Shown here: positions 56,156 to 64,000 of the stretch, in pieces
Numbering within the stretch: position 1 is the stretch's first letter
Layout of the letters: every line of letters begins with the position of its first letter
Assembly (NCBI GenBank): GCA_963791575.1
Contig: CAWBSY010000009.1
Span: 1 to 64,000 of the forward strand
From: JAOAPG01 sp963791575
Lineage (GTDB): Bacteria; Acidobacteriota; Terriglobia; Terriglobales; Acidobacteriaceae
Length of the DNA: 64,000 nt
Direction of reading: 5' to 3'
The notes under the pieces: model-generated
What the model saw: the letters and a program-made list of their open reading frames with translations, nothing else
The model's database searches: none
What the model was told of the DNA's origin: nothing
Position numbers and translations under genes: made by a program

Positions 56156-58964
56156 CTAGTCCAAGTCGCGCCAGTTCGGCCCTACTCCGATTTCTACCAA
56201 TAGCGGTACTGACAGCGATGGATGGACGTTCTCCATCTGCTCTCGTACCAGCGTTCGCATGGTGTCGACCTCCGCTTCCGGGACTTCGAACACTAATTCA
56301 TCATGCACTTGCAGGGTCATTCTCGATTTCAGTCCTTGATCGCGCAAGAGTTTATCGACACGGATCATAGCTAAGTTTGATTAAGTCGGCTGCGGTTCCC
56401 TGCAATGGCGTGTTCACGGCAGTGCGTTCGGCAAAGCCGCGCAGATTCGCATTCTTGCTGTTGATGTCCGGGATCGGACGCACCCGTCCGAAGAGCGTTT
56501 TAACGCTTTGATCGCGACGGGCTTCTTCAAGCGTGTCATCGATAAATTTGCGCACTCCGCTGTATTTTTCAAAATAGGCATCGATGAACTGCTTGGCTTC
56601 GCGAGGTTCGATTCCCAAATTCTGCGAGAGTCCGAACGGAGAAAGACCGTACACGATTCCGAAATTAACAACTTTCGCTTGGCGACGATGATCCGGCGTG
56701 ACCATCAAAGGCGGTACACCAAAGACCTGTGATGCCGTGAGAGTGTGGATATCATCGCCGTTTCGATACGCTTCCACCAGCAATTTATCTTTTGAAAAAT
56801 GCGCCAGCAGGCGGAGTTCGATCTGCGAATAGTCGGCGGCCAAGAGCACGTGTCCGGGTTCGGCAGTAAAGGCCGCTCGAATCTCTCGTCCAAGTTCGGT
56901 CCGAATTGGAATGTTCTGCAGATTTGGATTAGTCGACGACAGGCGGCCAGTTGCGGTTCCCGTCTGTCCAAAGGTTGTATGCAAGCGGCCGCTGGAGTGA
57001 TTCAGCAAGGCAGGGAGCGCGTCGACGTAGGTCGATTTTAATTTTGTAAGCTGGCGGTATTCGAGAACGAGTCGTGGAGCATCATGACTTGCGGCCAGAG
57101 ATTCCAGGACATCGACCGCAGTCGATATCATTTTGCCCTTGCCGTACTTCACAGGCTTGGGCAGATTCAGTTTATTGAAGAGAACATCGCCGAGCTGTTT
57201 GGGTGAACTGATATTGAACTCGGAGCCGCAGCACTCGTAAATCTGCTTTGCCTTAATGTCGATCTCGCGCTCCATTCGCGATGACATTTTGGTTAGTGCG
57301 TCGCGATCGATTTTTACACCTGCATGCTCCATTCGGGTAAGCACCGGAACCAGAGGCAGATCGATATCTGCGTAGAGCTTTTGCAGTCCTTGAGCTTCGA
57401 CTTCCCCGCGCAGCGCGGTTGCAAGACGTCCAGTGATGTCGGCGGACTCCGGCAGTGTTCCACTCAGCTTCAAGTTGAAGCGGCGCAAAGCCACGTCAGG
57501 CAGGCGATGCGATGAATAGGTTGGGTCGAGCAAATACGAATACAACATGGAATCGTGCTGCACTCCGGCGAGTGTAATCCCCTGCCGCTCGAAAGCATGA
57601 GCTGCGGTTTTGTAATCGTGAATAGCCTTGACCAGAGTCTCGTCAGCGAGGGCGAGCCGCAAGCGCTCTGACGCATCTGCATTTTCGGCAGCAACGGTCG
57701 CGGCTGTGCCAGGATTCGCGGAAACAGCTATGTCGCGGGGCCGGACAGGCTCTAACGTCTCAGTCGTCAGTGGCAGCAGTGCTTCTTCCAGATCTTCCTC
57801 TTCGGCTTCTTCCGGTTCGGTTGCTTTGGATTCTGCTTCCACTGCAACGGCGAGCGCACCGCTTACCAGAACCGCTTTGAGAATAACTTCCACATCTTCG
57901 GCTGATTTTGCCTCGGTGTAATTTGCCTCTGTTACCTCGACTACGGGAAGTAACTCTTTTAATAATGAAGAGAATTCGAGTTCCGTGAACAGGGATCGCA
58001 GGGATTCGATATCAGGCTGGCCAACCTTCATGGCCGCCACGTCCAATTCAATGGGAACGTCGCAATCGATCGTCACCAGCGTCTTGCTAAGAAGAATGTT
58101 GTCTCGATTGTTTTGCAGCGACTCACGATAGGTTTTCTTTTCGACTTCCGCGGCACGGTCGAGCGCTGCCTCAACAGATCCAAAACGCCTGATGAGTTCC
58201 ACGGATCCTTTGTCGCCAATTCCGGGCGCGCCGGGTATGTTGTCGATGGAATCACCGCGCAGTGCCATCACATCGATGACTCGCTCCGGAGGCACGCCGA
58301 GAATTTCTTCCACTTTCTGGGCATCACAGATCAGATTGTCTTTGGGCGGGTTTAAGACGAGTACGTGATCGTTAACGAGTTGGAGCATGTCCTTGTCGCT
58401 TGAGACAACGTAAGCACAGTAGGATTCGGCGACCGCTTTGCGAGCCAGGGTACCGATTACGTCGTCGGCTTCGTAGCCTCCAAGTTCAAGGATCGGAATG
58501 CGATAGGCTTCGAGCGCTCGACGAATATAGGGCAACTGTTGCGCCAAATCGCCCGGCATCTCTTTGCGATTGGCTTTGTAACCGTGATATTCGATCTCCT
58601 GAAAGCTTTGTGTCTTCAGATCGAACCTTCGAACGTTGGTAATACCTTGAGCTTGCTGATCCCGGAAAGTCGGCGCGGCGACATCAAACACCGCGGCAAT
58701 GTACTGCGGAGAAAAATCATCGCGAAGTTTGCGCAGCATGTTGACGAAGACATAGGTTGCCGCCGTCGGCAGTCCAGTTTTGGTGGACATCCCGCGCTGC
58801 CGCGCCATAGCGTGGTAGGCGCGAAAGATAAACGACATGGTGTCAATAAAGAAGATGCGGTCGCGTGTGTTGGTATGGGGGCTCGGCTTAAAGCGATCGG
58901 AAGCAGAGGCGGAGGAGTCCGCAGTTTCAGCAACGGCAGTCGAGGATTTCTTCTTGGAAGGCAA
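56156..58964 (-). CDS. polA: DNA polymerase I (one frameshift near 3' end)
   Basis: It has a 5'-nuclease domain (about residues 30-330, FIDTMSFIFRAYHAM and GDSIDNIPGAPGIGDKGSVE), a degenerate 3'-5' exonuclease domain, and polymerase motifs A (LLAADYSQIELRLLAHFS), B (RRQAKVVNFGIVYGLSPFG) and C (LQVHDELVFEVP). The exonuclease DxE is replaced (VAVEAES), so proofreading is probably absent. An acidic insertion of about 50 residues lies in that domain. One extra base near 56366 breaks the frame after ADLIKL; AMIRVDKLLRDQGLKSRM continues to the stop at 56156. The gene converges with the small protein at 55919. Confidence 0.95.
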
Positions 58965-59000
58965 TACTCAAATTTTAACAGGCGAGAAGCCCACGGGCAG

Positions 59001-59528
59001 CTATTCGAAGCTGATGGTGAAGTCAGCCTTCACGAATTTACTTTTCAGGCCACCAGGAGTATTCCGAAAAACGAGCGAATACCTTTGCTGCAGCTCGTGT
59101 GTCGCGGGTACCGCAAAGTCGACAACTTGGTTATATGACGGCTCAGTCTCATAGGTAGTGCTTCCTGATCTACCATGGGAAAAGTCATCGAATTCTTGGT
59201 CATTCAACAGCATCAAATCTATATTTGCATTCTGGTTACTGGTAATGCCGGAACCATTCACCTGCGAAAACGACACGAAGTTGCCGTGCAGTGTGGGCTT
59301 GATAGTGTGAGCAGGGACGATGAAGTCGAATTTTTCATAGCTCTTGAGAGTAAAGGTCTTGTGCAGGAAATGATTAGGTGGAGAAGTAGCCAAGGATGAA
59401 ACGTGATCTACGGACGGGGCTGCTTCCGATTTGACTTCGTCCGATTTCTGGCTTTTCGAGCAAGCGATCGCGAATGATAGCAAGGTGAGCGCTACAAATA
59501 AGCCAAAGTCTCTGGTTGCGATTCGCAT
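59001..59528 (-). CDS. Putative lipoprotein
   Basis: The N-terminus has a lipoprotein signal peptide (DFGLFVALTLLSFAIACSKS) with the lipobox FAIAC, so it is likely lipidated at the cysteine. The mature part is a Ser/Glu-rich linker and a beta-sandwich-like domain (TFTLKSYEKFDFIVPAHTIK, QRYSLVFRNTPGGLKSKFVK). No family is recognised; the pattern of a hydrophobic strand pair near NTPGG is seen in small extracytoplasmic beta domains. It is 15 bases downstream of cysteine dioxygenase in the same direction. Confidence 0.82.
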   Translation of the reverse strand: MRIATRDFGLFVALTLLSFAIACSKSQKSDEVKSEAAPSVDHVSSLATSPPNHFLHKTFTLKSYEKFDFIVPAHTIKPTLHGNFVSFSQVNGSGITSNQNANIDLMLLNDQEFDDFSHGRSGSTTYETEPSYNQVVDFAVPATHELQQRYSLVFRNTPGGLKSKFVKADFTISFE

Positions 59529-59543
59529 CGAGTTGTGATTTTT

Positions 59544-60146
59544 CTAACCCTTATTTCCCAGCGCCGGATTCGGTTTGCCAAACTCGGTGTTGTAGTGCAG
59601 TTTTATTTCTCCGCAGGTTCCACGTTCCGGGGAATATACCACGCAGGTATCGAACGGGCGCGAATATACATGCAAGCTTACGGCTCTTGCCTTGAACTCG
59701 CTGGGATTCAGCACTCTGTGCACAGGATCCCCAGGATTAACCGCGCATGGGTGAGATGGATTCATCTCGACCGTGTCAGACGTTTCCAGATGACACCGTC
59801 CCTCGTCCAGTTTTTGCGATACGAGGTGGTAATTTTCAACCAACAAGCGCCCGATGGGAACAGCCATCCAACAATTCTGATCGCGGTGATTGTGAACCGA
59901 ACTGGCTTGGCCGGTCTCCCAGCAAATAGCGATTAGTTCATACAGCGGTGTTTTGTCGATCAAATTGCGCGTGTAATGCTGGCGATCCCAGGTCAGGTAG
60001 GGCGTCAGCGTCTCAGGCGAAACAGGGTTATGCTCCATGAATGCCAGGATGTCAGGCGTGCGATCAAAGGCAGGCTCGGGGAATTTTTGCAATTCCGTTA
60101 CAAAATGTTGGATTGATACTTGCCTGGAAAGAATTTCTGTACTCAT
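59544..60146 (-). CDS. Cysteine dioxygenase type I
   Basis: It oxidises L-cysteine (or a related thiol) to the sulfinate with a non-haem Fe(II). The 3-His iron ligands are H85 and H87 (SVHNHRDQNC) and H143 (GDPVHRVLNP). C92 and Y161 (LHVYSRPFDTC) sit where the mammalian Cys-Tyr crosslink forms, and R60 (QHYTRNL) is at the carboxylate-binding position. This full match favours true cysteine dioxygenase over 3-mercaptopropionate dioxygenase. Length 200 is normal. A lipoprotein gene follows, probably in one transcript. Confidence 0.93.
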   Translation of the reverse strand: MSTEILSRQVSIQHFVTELQKFPEPAFDRTPDILAFMEHNPVSPETLTPYLTWDRQHYTRNLIDKTPLYELIAICWETGQASSVHNHRDQNCWMAVPIGRLLVENYHLVSQKLDEGRCHLETSDTVEMNPSHPCAVNPGDPVHRVLNPSEFKARAVSLHVYSRPFDTCVVYSPERGTCGEIKLHYNTEFGKPNPALGNKG

Positions 60147-60185
60147 GATCCACCTTCGTAAAGTATAACTCTGGTTGGGTTTTCA

Positions 60186-61280
60186 CTATTCCACAAACAT
60201 GCAATCGCCATAGGAATAAAACCTATACTTTTGTTCGACCGCATGCTCGTAGGCCCGTAGCACGTTCTCCCTACCGCCGAATGCACAAACCAGCATGAGC
60301 AAAGTCGATTCGGGAAGGTGGAAATTGGTCAACATCGCGCCGACAACTCGGAACTCATATCCCGGATAGATGAAGATATCTGCTTCTCCTTGGCCAGGAG
60401 TCACCCTGCCCGAAGATCCCCGTTGGGTTGAATACTCTAGTGTTCGAACCGTAGTGGTACCTATCGCGACAATACGCCTTTTTTCGGAGAGAGCGCGATT
60501 GATTGTGTCCGCTGCTTCTTCGGAAATTGTGTACGACTCGCGATGCAGCTTGTGATCCTCCACCCGATCCACTCGGACGGGCTGGAATGTTCCTAGACCT
60601 ACGTGCAAGGTAATCTCGGCCGTTTCGATGCCACGTTTCTTGATGGTGTTGATGATCTCTCGAGTGAAATGCAGGCCAGCGGTCGGTACGGCAACCGACC
60701 CGCGCTCTCTGGCATAAACGGTTTGATAACGGTCTTTATCTTGTGGGTCGTCCGGCCGGTCAATGTAGGGCGGGAGAGGCACATGCCCGATCTGTTCAAC
60801 TTTGTCGAAAAAGCGATCGCACGGCTGAAAGCGGATCTGCCGCTCGCCGAAGTTGCCGCGAGCAATTACTTCGGCACTCAGCTCATCCTTATCTCCAAAG
60901 AACAGGCGCTCCCCTATGCCGATCTTGCGTCCCGGACGAACCAGACACTCCCAGTCGTTTGGTTCTACCGAGATCTGGCGCGTAAGAAGAACTTCCACTT
61001 TGCCTTTCAGGAACTCTCGCCTCGCCGGATTGTTCGGACTAATTGGCTGGGCCAAGCTGCCGCTTCTTCTCCCGTAAAGACGAGCGGGAAAAACCCGGGT
61101 GTTGTTGAAGATGATCAGGTCATCGGGTCGGAGCAGATCCACGAATTCCCTGAATTCCCGATCATGAGCTTTCCCCGAGGAACGCTCGAGGTGCAACATA
61201 CGAGAAGCGGCTCTGTCCGAAAGCGGGGTCTGGGCAATCAGTTCATCGGGGAGCAGGTAGGCAAATTCCGAGACCAGCAC
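60186..61280 (-). CDS. queA: S-adenosylmethionine:tRNA ribosyltransferase-isomerase
   Basis: QueA transfers the ribose of SAM to 7-aminomethyl-7-deazaguanine in tRNA, the penultimate step of queuosine synthesis. Family motifs are YLLPDELIAQTPLSDRAASR at the start, DDLIIFNNTRVFPARL, VPTAGLHFTREI, and NFHLPESTLLMLVCAFGG near the end, closing with YSYGDCMFVE-type residues. The length of 364 is normal. It stands alone on the minus strand, divergent from the class II aldolase gene. Other queuosine genes are not in the window. Confidence 0.98.
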   Translation of the reverse strand: MLVSEFAYLLPDELIAQTPLSDRAASRMLHLERSSGKAHDREFREFVDLLRPDDLIIFNNTRVFPARLYGRRSGSLAQPISPNNPARREFLKGKVEVLLTRQISVEPNDWECLVRPGRKIGIGERLFFGDKDELSAEVIARGNFGERQIRFQPCDRFFDKVEQIGHVPLPPYIDRPDDPQDKDRYQTVYARERGSVAVPTAGLHFTREIINTIKKRGIETAEITLHVGLGTFQPVRVDRVEDHKLHRESYTISEEAADTINRALSEKRRIVAIGTTTVRTLEYSTQRGSSGRVTPGQGEADIFIYPGYEFRVVGAMLTNFHLPESTLLMLVCAFGGRENVLRAYEHAVEQKYRFYSYGDCMFVE

Positions 61281-61393
61281 GTTCTCGATTATAGTGTCAC
61301 CATTAGTTCCCGGCTTGGATCCCTGAATTTACGGATTGTTTCGGTCCGTGCCGTGCGGTACTATACGCGGACTGACTGCCTGCCCTAATTTCA

Positions 61394-62179
61394 GTGGGTA
61401 CCATGCCAAGCGAACGTCAATATCGGCGAGAGATCGTTTTCTTCGGGAAAATGCTGCACGACCGCGGCTATGTCGCCGCTATGGACGGCAATCTGTCAGT
61501 ACGCCTCGGGGAAAATCGCATTCTGTCCACTCCTACTTCTATGTGCAAAGGGATGATGCGCTCTTCTGACCTCGTCATCGTGGACATGGAAGGCAAAGTG
61601 GTGGCAGGTAAACGCAGCGTTTCCAGCGAAATCGGAATGCACCTGCTGATATATAGGAATCGTCCGGACGTACGAGGTGTCGTACACGCCCACCCGCGCA
61701 CCGCGACCGGTTTCGCCGCCGCTGGAATTGCCTTGAACAAGCCATTAGTGTGCGAAGTCGTGATCGGGTTGGGCTCGATTCCATTGGCGAAATACGGAAC
61801 CCCGGGAACACCTGAGTTGGCCGAAGCATTAGAGCCGTTAGTTTCTCAATATGACGCGATTCTCATGTCAAATCACGGAGTCGTCACCTACGGCACCGAC
61901 TTACATCAGGCGTACATGAAGATGGAAACGGTCGAGCACTTTGCCGAGATTGCCCTGGTCACACATATGCTCGGATGCCAGCAGCCACTCGGCGACCGAG
62001 AACTTGAGAAGTTGATGATTGTGCGCACCAAGTATCAAGGGAACAAGTCCGCTGCGCCTATGCCGTTGGCAATTGGGGACGGGAACGGAAATGGCCATCA
62101 CAGTCAACCTCGGCCCGCCAGCGGGCAGACGAATTCCATGCCGGGTTCGCGAAAACGGGTCTCAACGGCTTCGCGATAA
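61394..62179 (+). CDS. Class II aldolase/adducin family protein
   Basis: A 258-261-residue member of the L-fuculose/L-ribulose-phosphate aldolase family. Zinc ligands are in VVHAHPRTATGFAAAG (HxH) and the later SNHGVVTYGTDLHQAYMKME. GNLSVRLGENRILSTPTSMC is the substrate-binding region. A flexible Gly/Asn/Pro-rich tail of about 40 residues follows. The open frame starts at GTG 61394; ATG 61403 is in frame and may be the real start. Substrate could be a sugar phosphate or a 5-methylthioribulose-like compound; nothing nearby decides. Confidence 0.9.
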   Translation: MGTMPSERQYRREIVFFGKMLHDRGYVAAMDGNLSVRLGENRILSTPTSMCKGMMRSSDLVIVDMEGKVVAGKRSVSSEIGMHLLIYRNRPDVRGVVHAHPRTATGFAAAGIALNKPLVCEVVIGLGSIPLAKYGTPGTPELAEALEPLVSQYDAILMSNHGVVTYGTDLHQAYMKMETVEHFAEIALVTHMLGCQQPLGDRELEKLMIVRTKYQGNKSAAPMPLAIGDGNGNGHHSQPRPASGQTNSMPGSRKRVSTASR

Positions 62180-62242
62180 AAGCCGGATCTCTTGCTTCCT
62201 ATAAATCTGGTTAACCATTTGCATCTGTCGTAGAATGCCAGG

Positions 62243-62428
62243 ATGAGCCCCGCCTCAACAATTCCGCAGGATTTACTCGATATCTTAGTTTGCCCCCTTT
62301 GCAAGAAGCCCCTAACTTTGAAAGACACGGGGGAGAGCCTTAAATGCGCGGAATGCAGGCGAGTGTATCCGGTCCGGGACAACATTCCCGTTTTGCTGAT
62401 CGACGAAGCTGTTATCGATCCCTTCTGA
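62243..62428 (+). CDS. Trm112/YcaR-like zinc-ribbon protein
   Basis: A 61-residue Trm112-family protein. IPQDLLDILVCPLCKKPLTL and LKCAECRRVYPVRDNIPVLL give the two CxxC pairs (CPLC, CAEC) of the small zinc ribbon. In archaea and eukaryotes Trm112 activates methyltransferases; bacterial members are of unknown role. It follows the class II aldolase gene by 63 bases and is complete. Confidence 0.92.
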   Translation: MSPASTIPQDLLDILVCPLCKKPLTLKDTGESLKCAECRRVYPVRDNIPVLLIDEAVIDPF

Positions 62429-62769
62429 CGATTCTCCGTCTGAGAAACTTACCGCACTTCGACGAACAGTAGCCTTGCCGCTTAACAACCGCCGTAATCC
62501 CACCTATCCATTTTGGAAGTCCTCGCCTCGGTTCTCTGACGACAATTTGTGTCAAGACATAGGCTCAGATTGCGACAGTTTTCGTCGCTTCCGGAAAGAA
62601 TTGCCTCGCAACTTAGTCCATCTCAAAGGGTTTAAGTAATCCAGTAGGCTCTTTCGAAGGTACATAGGGAGACGGCCAATTGCGGCAACAAAATTGCATG
62701 CAACGTAGCTGGCACCCAGTGAGTCTAATAAGCAAGTGGTTGAGGTCGGAGTCGGAGGTGATGACGGCC
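62429..62769. other. Intergenic region, nothing recognised
   Basis: About 340 bp between the Trm112-like gene and a small conserved gene. I see no gene, palindromic element, tRNA or terminator. The last 20 bases contain GGAGGT, the ribosome site of the next gene. Confidence 0.5.
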
Positions 62770-63000
62770 ATGAAAGAACGATTCTCGGAAAACGAACTTA
62801 CGTCTTTGCGAAACGATCTACTGCAAGGTGGATTGATCGACTTTCGCGAGGCCGCCGAACTAGTACAGATATTCCTGATGGGCAGGGGTTACGGTGTTTC
62901 TCCGCAAGCTGCCAGAGATGCGGTTGGCCGAGTAGAAATGGCCGGTTGCGCCCTGCCGGTGTTGCAGCACGAATTGGAGAACCTCGCTCTGGTGATGTGA
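62770..63000 (+). CDS. Small conserved hypothetical protein
   Basis: A 76-residue helical protein (MKERFSENELTSLRNDLLQG, DFREAAELVQIFLMGRGYGV, then LPVLQHELENLALVM). I prefer ATG 62770 because GGAGGT lies about ten bases upstream; ATG 62761 and longer forms are in frame but too close to it. I recall similar short proteins in acidobacteria, with no known role. A terminator follows at 63091. Confidence 0.7.
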   Translation: MKERFSENELTSLRNDLLQGGLIDFREAAELVQIFLMGRGYGVSPQAARDAVGRVEMAGCALPVLQHELENLALVM

Positions 63001-63090
63001 GCGGTGAAGGAGCGGGGCTGAGGACGAATTAAGAAGATCTAGGGGGCTGCGGAACCAAGCGGTTCTCCGAAGGTGGAAGTAAAGAGAAGC

Positions 63091-63116
63091 AGCCGGACCA
63101 ACCAGTCCGGCTTTTC
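63091..63116 (+). terminator. Rho-independent terminator
   Basis: Stem AGCCGGAC / GTCCGGCT with loop CAACCA, followed by TTTCCCTTTT. It lies between the convergent small conserved gene and the ABC permease. Confidence 0.85.
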
Positions 63117-63134
63117 CCTTTTAAGGACCACTGG

Positions 63135-64000
63135 TTACTCGTATCTGAGACTCTCTACCGGGTCCAGTTTCGCGGCCCGAGCTGCCGGAACCGTACCAAA
63201 AAGTATCCCTACAAGGGAAGAAACCACGATTGCCACTATCGCCGACAATCCCGAGATTGGGATGCGGTATTCCGTCAGAAAACGTACCGAGTACGGAATC
63301 GCAAGCCCGATAATTACTCCTATGAGGCCGCCGCCAACCGAAATCAGAACTGCTTCGGACAAGAACTGAAACCGTATTTCGCGGTTAGTTGCACCCAAGC
63401 GCCTTACGAATCCCAATCTCGCGGATGCGGGCACTTACGGTAGCCAGCATGATATTCATGATTCCGATGCCACTTACCAAAAGCACGACGGCAGCAACCA
63501 GGAACAGCACTACAGTTAAAGCATTAGCGGTTTTCTCGGCAACCGAAACGAGTTCCGTCAGATTGCTTATGTTGTAAACCGACTCTGCCCGGTGTCGGGA
63601 CTGGATCACACGACGAACCTGTTCCGTAGCTGGCACCACCAATGCAGGGTCACTCACCGAAAAATAGATTTGCTTCACTGTTGGAGTGTCGGTGAAGTAT
63701 CGACTCACGGTATAAGGAATCGCCATCGTGTTGTCGATGACTTCCGATTGTCCGAAAGTATCCACACGCTCTTTGAAGGTGCCGATCACAGTGAAAGGCA
63801 GGCCGCTTAGCTTGATGACTTTGCCGACGGCGGCTTCGGTTGATCCATAAAGCTGCTCGGCCATTTTCTGGGTAATCACGCCTACTTTGTTGTGAGCCTG
63901 CTCGTCCTGAACATCGAAGAATCTTCCAGAAAGCACAACCAGGTTGCGCACCGCGCGGTACTCGGGAAACACGCCCAGGACAAGAACATCGCGCTCTTTC
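63135..64000 (-). CDS. MacB/FtsX-type ABC transporter permease (5' part outside window, one frameshift)
   Basis: The C-terminal part of a MacB-like permease: periplasmic domain pieces (GKVIKLSGLPFTVIGTFKER), the FtsX signature VSGIGIMNIMLATVSARIRE with IGIRKALG, and the end motif ARAAKLDPVESLRYE. One extra base near 63395 breaks the frame after RKALG; ATNREIRFQFLSEAVLISVG continues to the stop at 63135. The reading frame stays open to base 64000, so the start is outside. It belongs to the same superfamily as the two permeases at 1375-3968. Confidence 0.92.

Overview
The window reads as a chromosomal segment of an acidobacterium. This is an inference from gene content, not from a marker search. 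The content includes paired MacB/FtsX-type permeases without an adjacent ATPase, Ser/Thr kinases fused to PD40/WD40-like propellers, an FG-GAP/Ig-like secreted protein, tandem tldD/pmbA, a CADD-type folate protein and several conserved small hypotheticals. GC content looks moderate to high. I saw no tRNA, rRNA, CRISPR array, transposase, integrase or phage gene.

Layout. 0-4 kb: membrane protein and two ABC permeases (minus strand). 4-16 kb: stand-alone UvrC-like GIY-YIG protein, DinB protein, a large uncharacterised protein with a PD-(D/E)XK-like motif, tldD-pmbA, mnmG, an IPT-domain secreted protein, a CADD protein and a PEP-mutase/isocitrate-lyase-family enzyme. 16-21 kb: tilS, an ABM-like protein, an hpt-like gene with a degenerate PRPP loop, ftsH. 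21-31 kb: aldo/keto reductase, selD, ogt, a DsbA-like protein, a GAF-GGDEF cyclase, recG-selA, DUF488. 31-42 kb: two kinase-PD40 genes flanking an aldo/keto reductase and a long FG-GAP protein. 42-47 kb: rsmG, a cluster of seven parS-like sites, parA, parB, folP. 47-52 kb: dtd, two acyl carrier proteins, fabF, a TonB-terminal fusion protein. 52-64 kb: parD with a decayed parE, the c-di-AMP operon cdaA-cdaR-glmM, polA, cysteine dioxygenase, queA, class II aldolase, a Trm112-like protein and another permease cut by the window end.

Two themes go beyond ordinary annotation. (1) Short palindromic elements are scattered through the window. Family A has a GGACAGCC/GGCTGTCC hairpin usually followed by a GTCGAGC/GCTCGAC hairpin. 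Family B has a GACGGGC/GCCCGTC hairpin and at least once carries the same second hairpin. The second hairpin shows compensatory base changes between copies. Copies lie between genes and also in frame inside selA, rsmG, recG and mnmG, so these proteins carry element-encoded peptides, much like the Rickettsia palindromic elements. (2) The rsmG-parA gap holds seven 16-bp sites of form TGTTCC-NNNN-GGAACA. They resemble parS but have a non-canonical, variable centre. The block is flanked by two nearly identical 22-bp perfect palindromes, one inside rsmG and one just after the parA stop.

Quality note. About 17 genes, including parA, polA and folP, are interrupted by single-base frameshifts, mostly apparent one-base insertions. 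Conserved protein sequence resumes immediately in another frame, so most are probably consensus errors of a draft assembly rather than true pseudogenes. I give each such gene as one span and state the approximate shift point.
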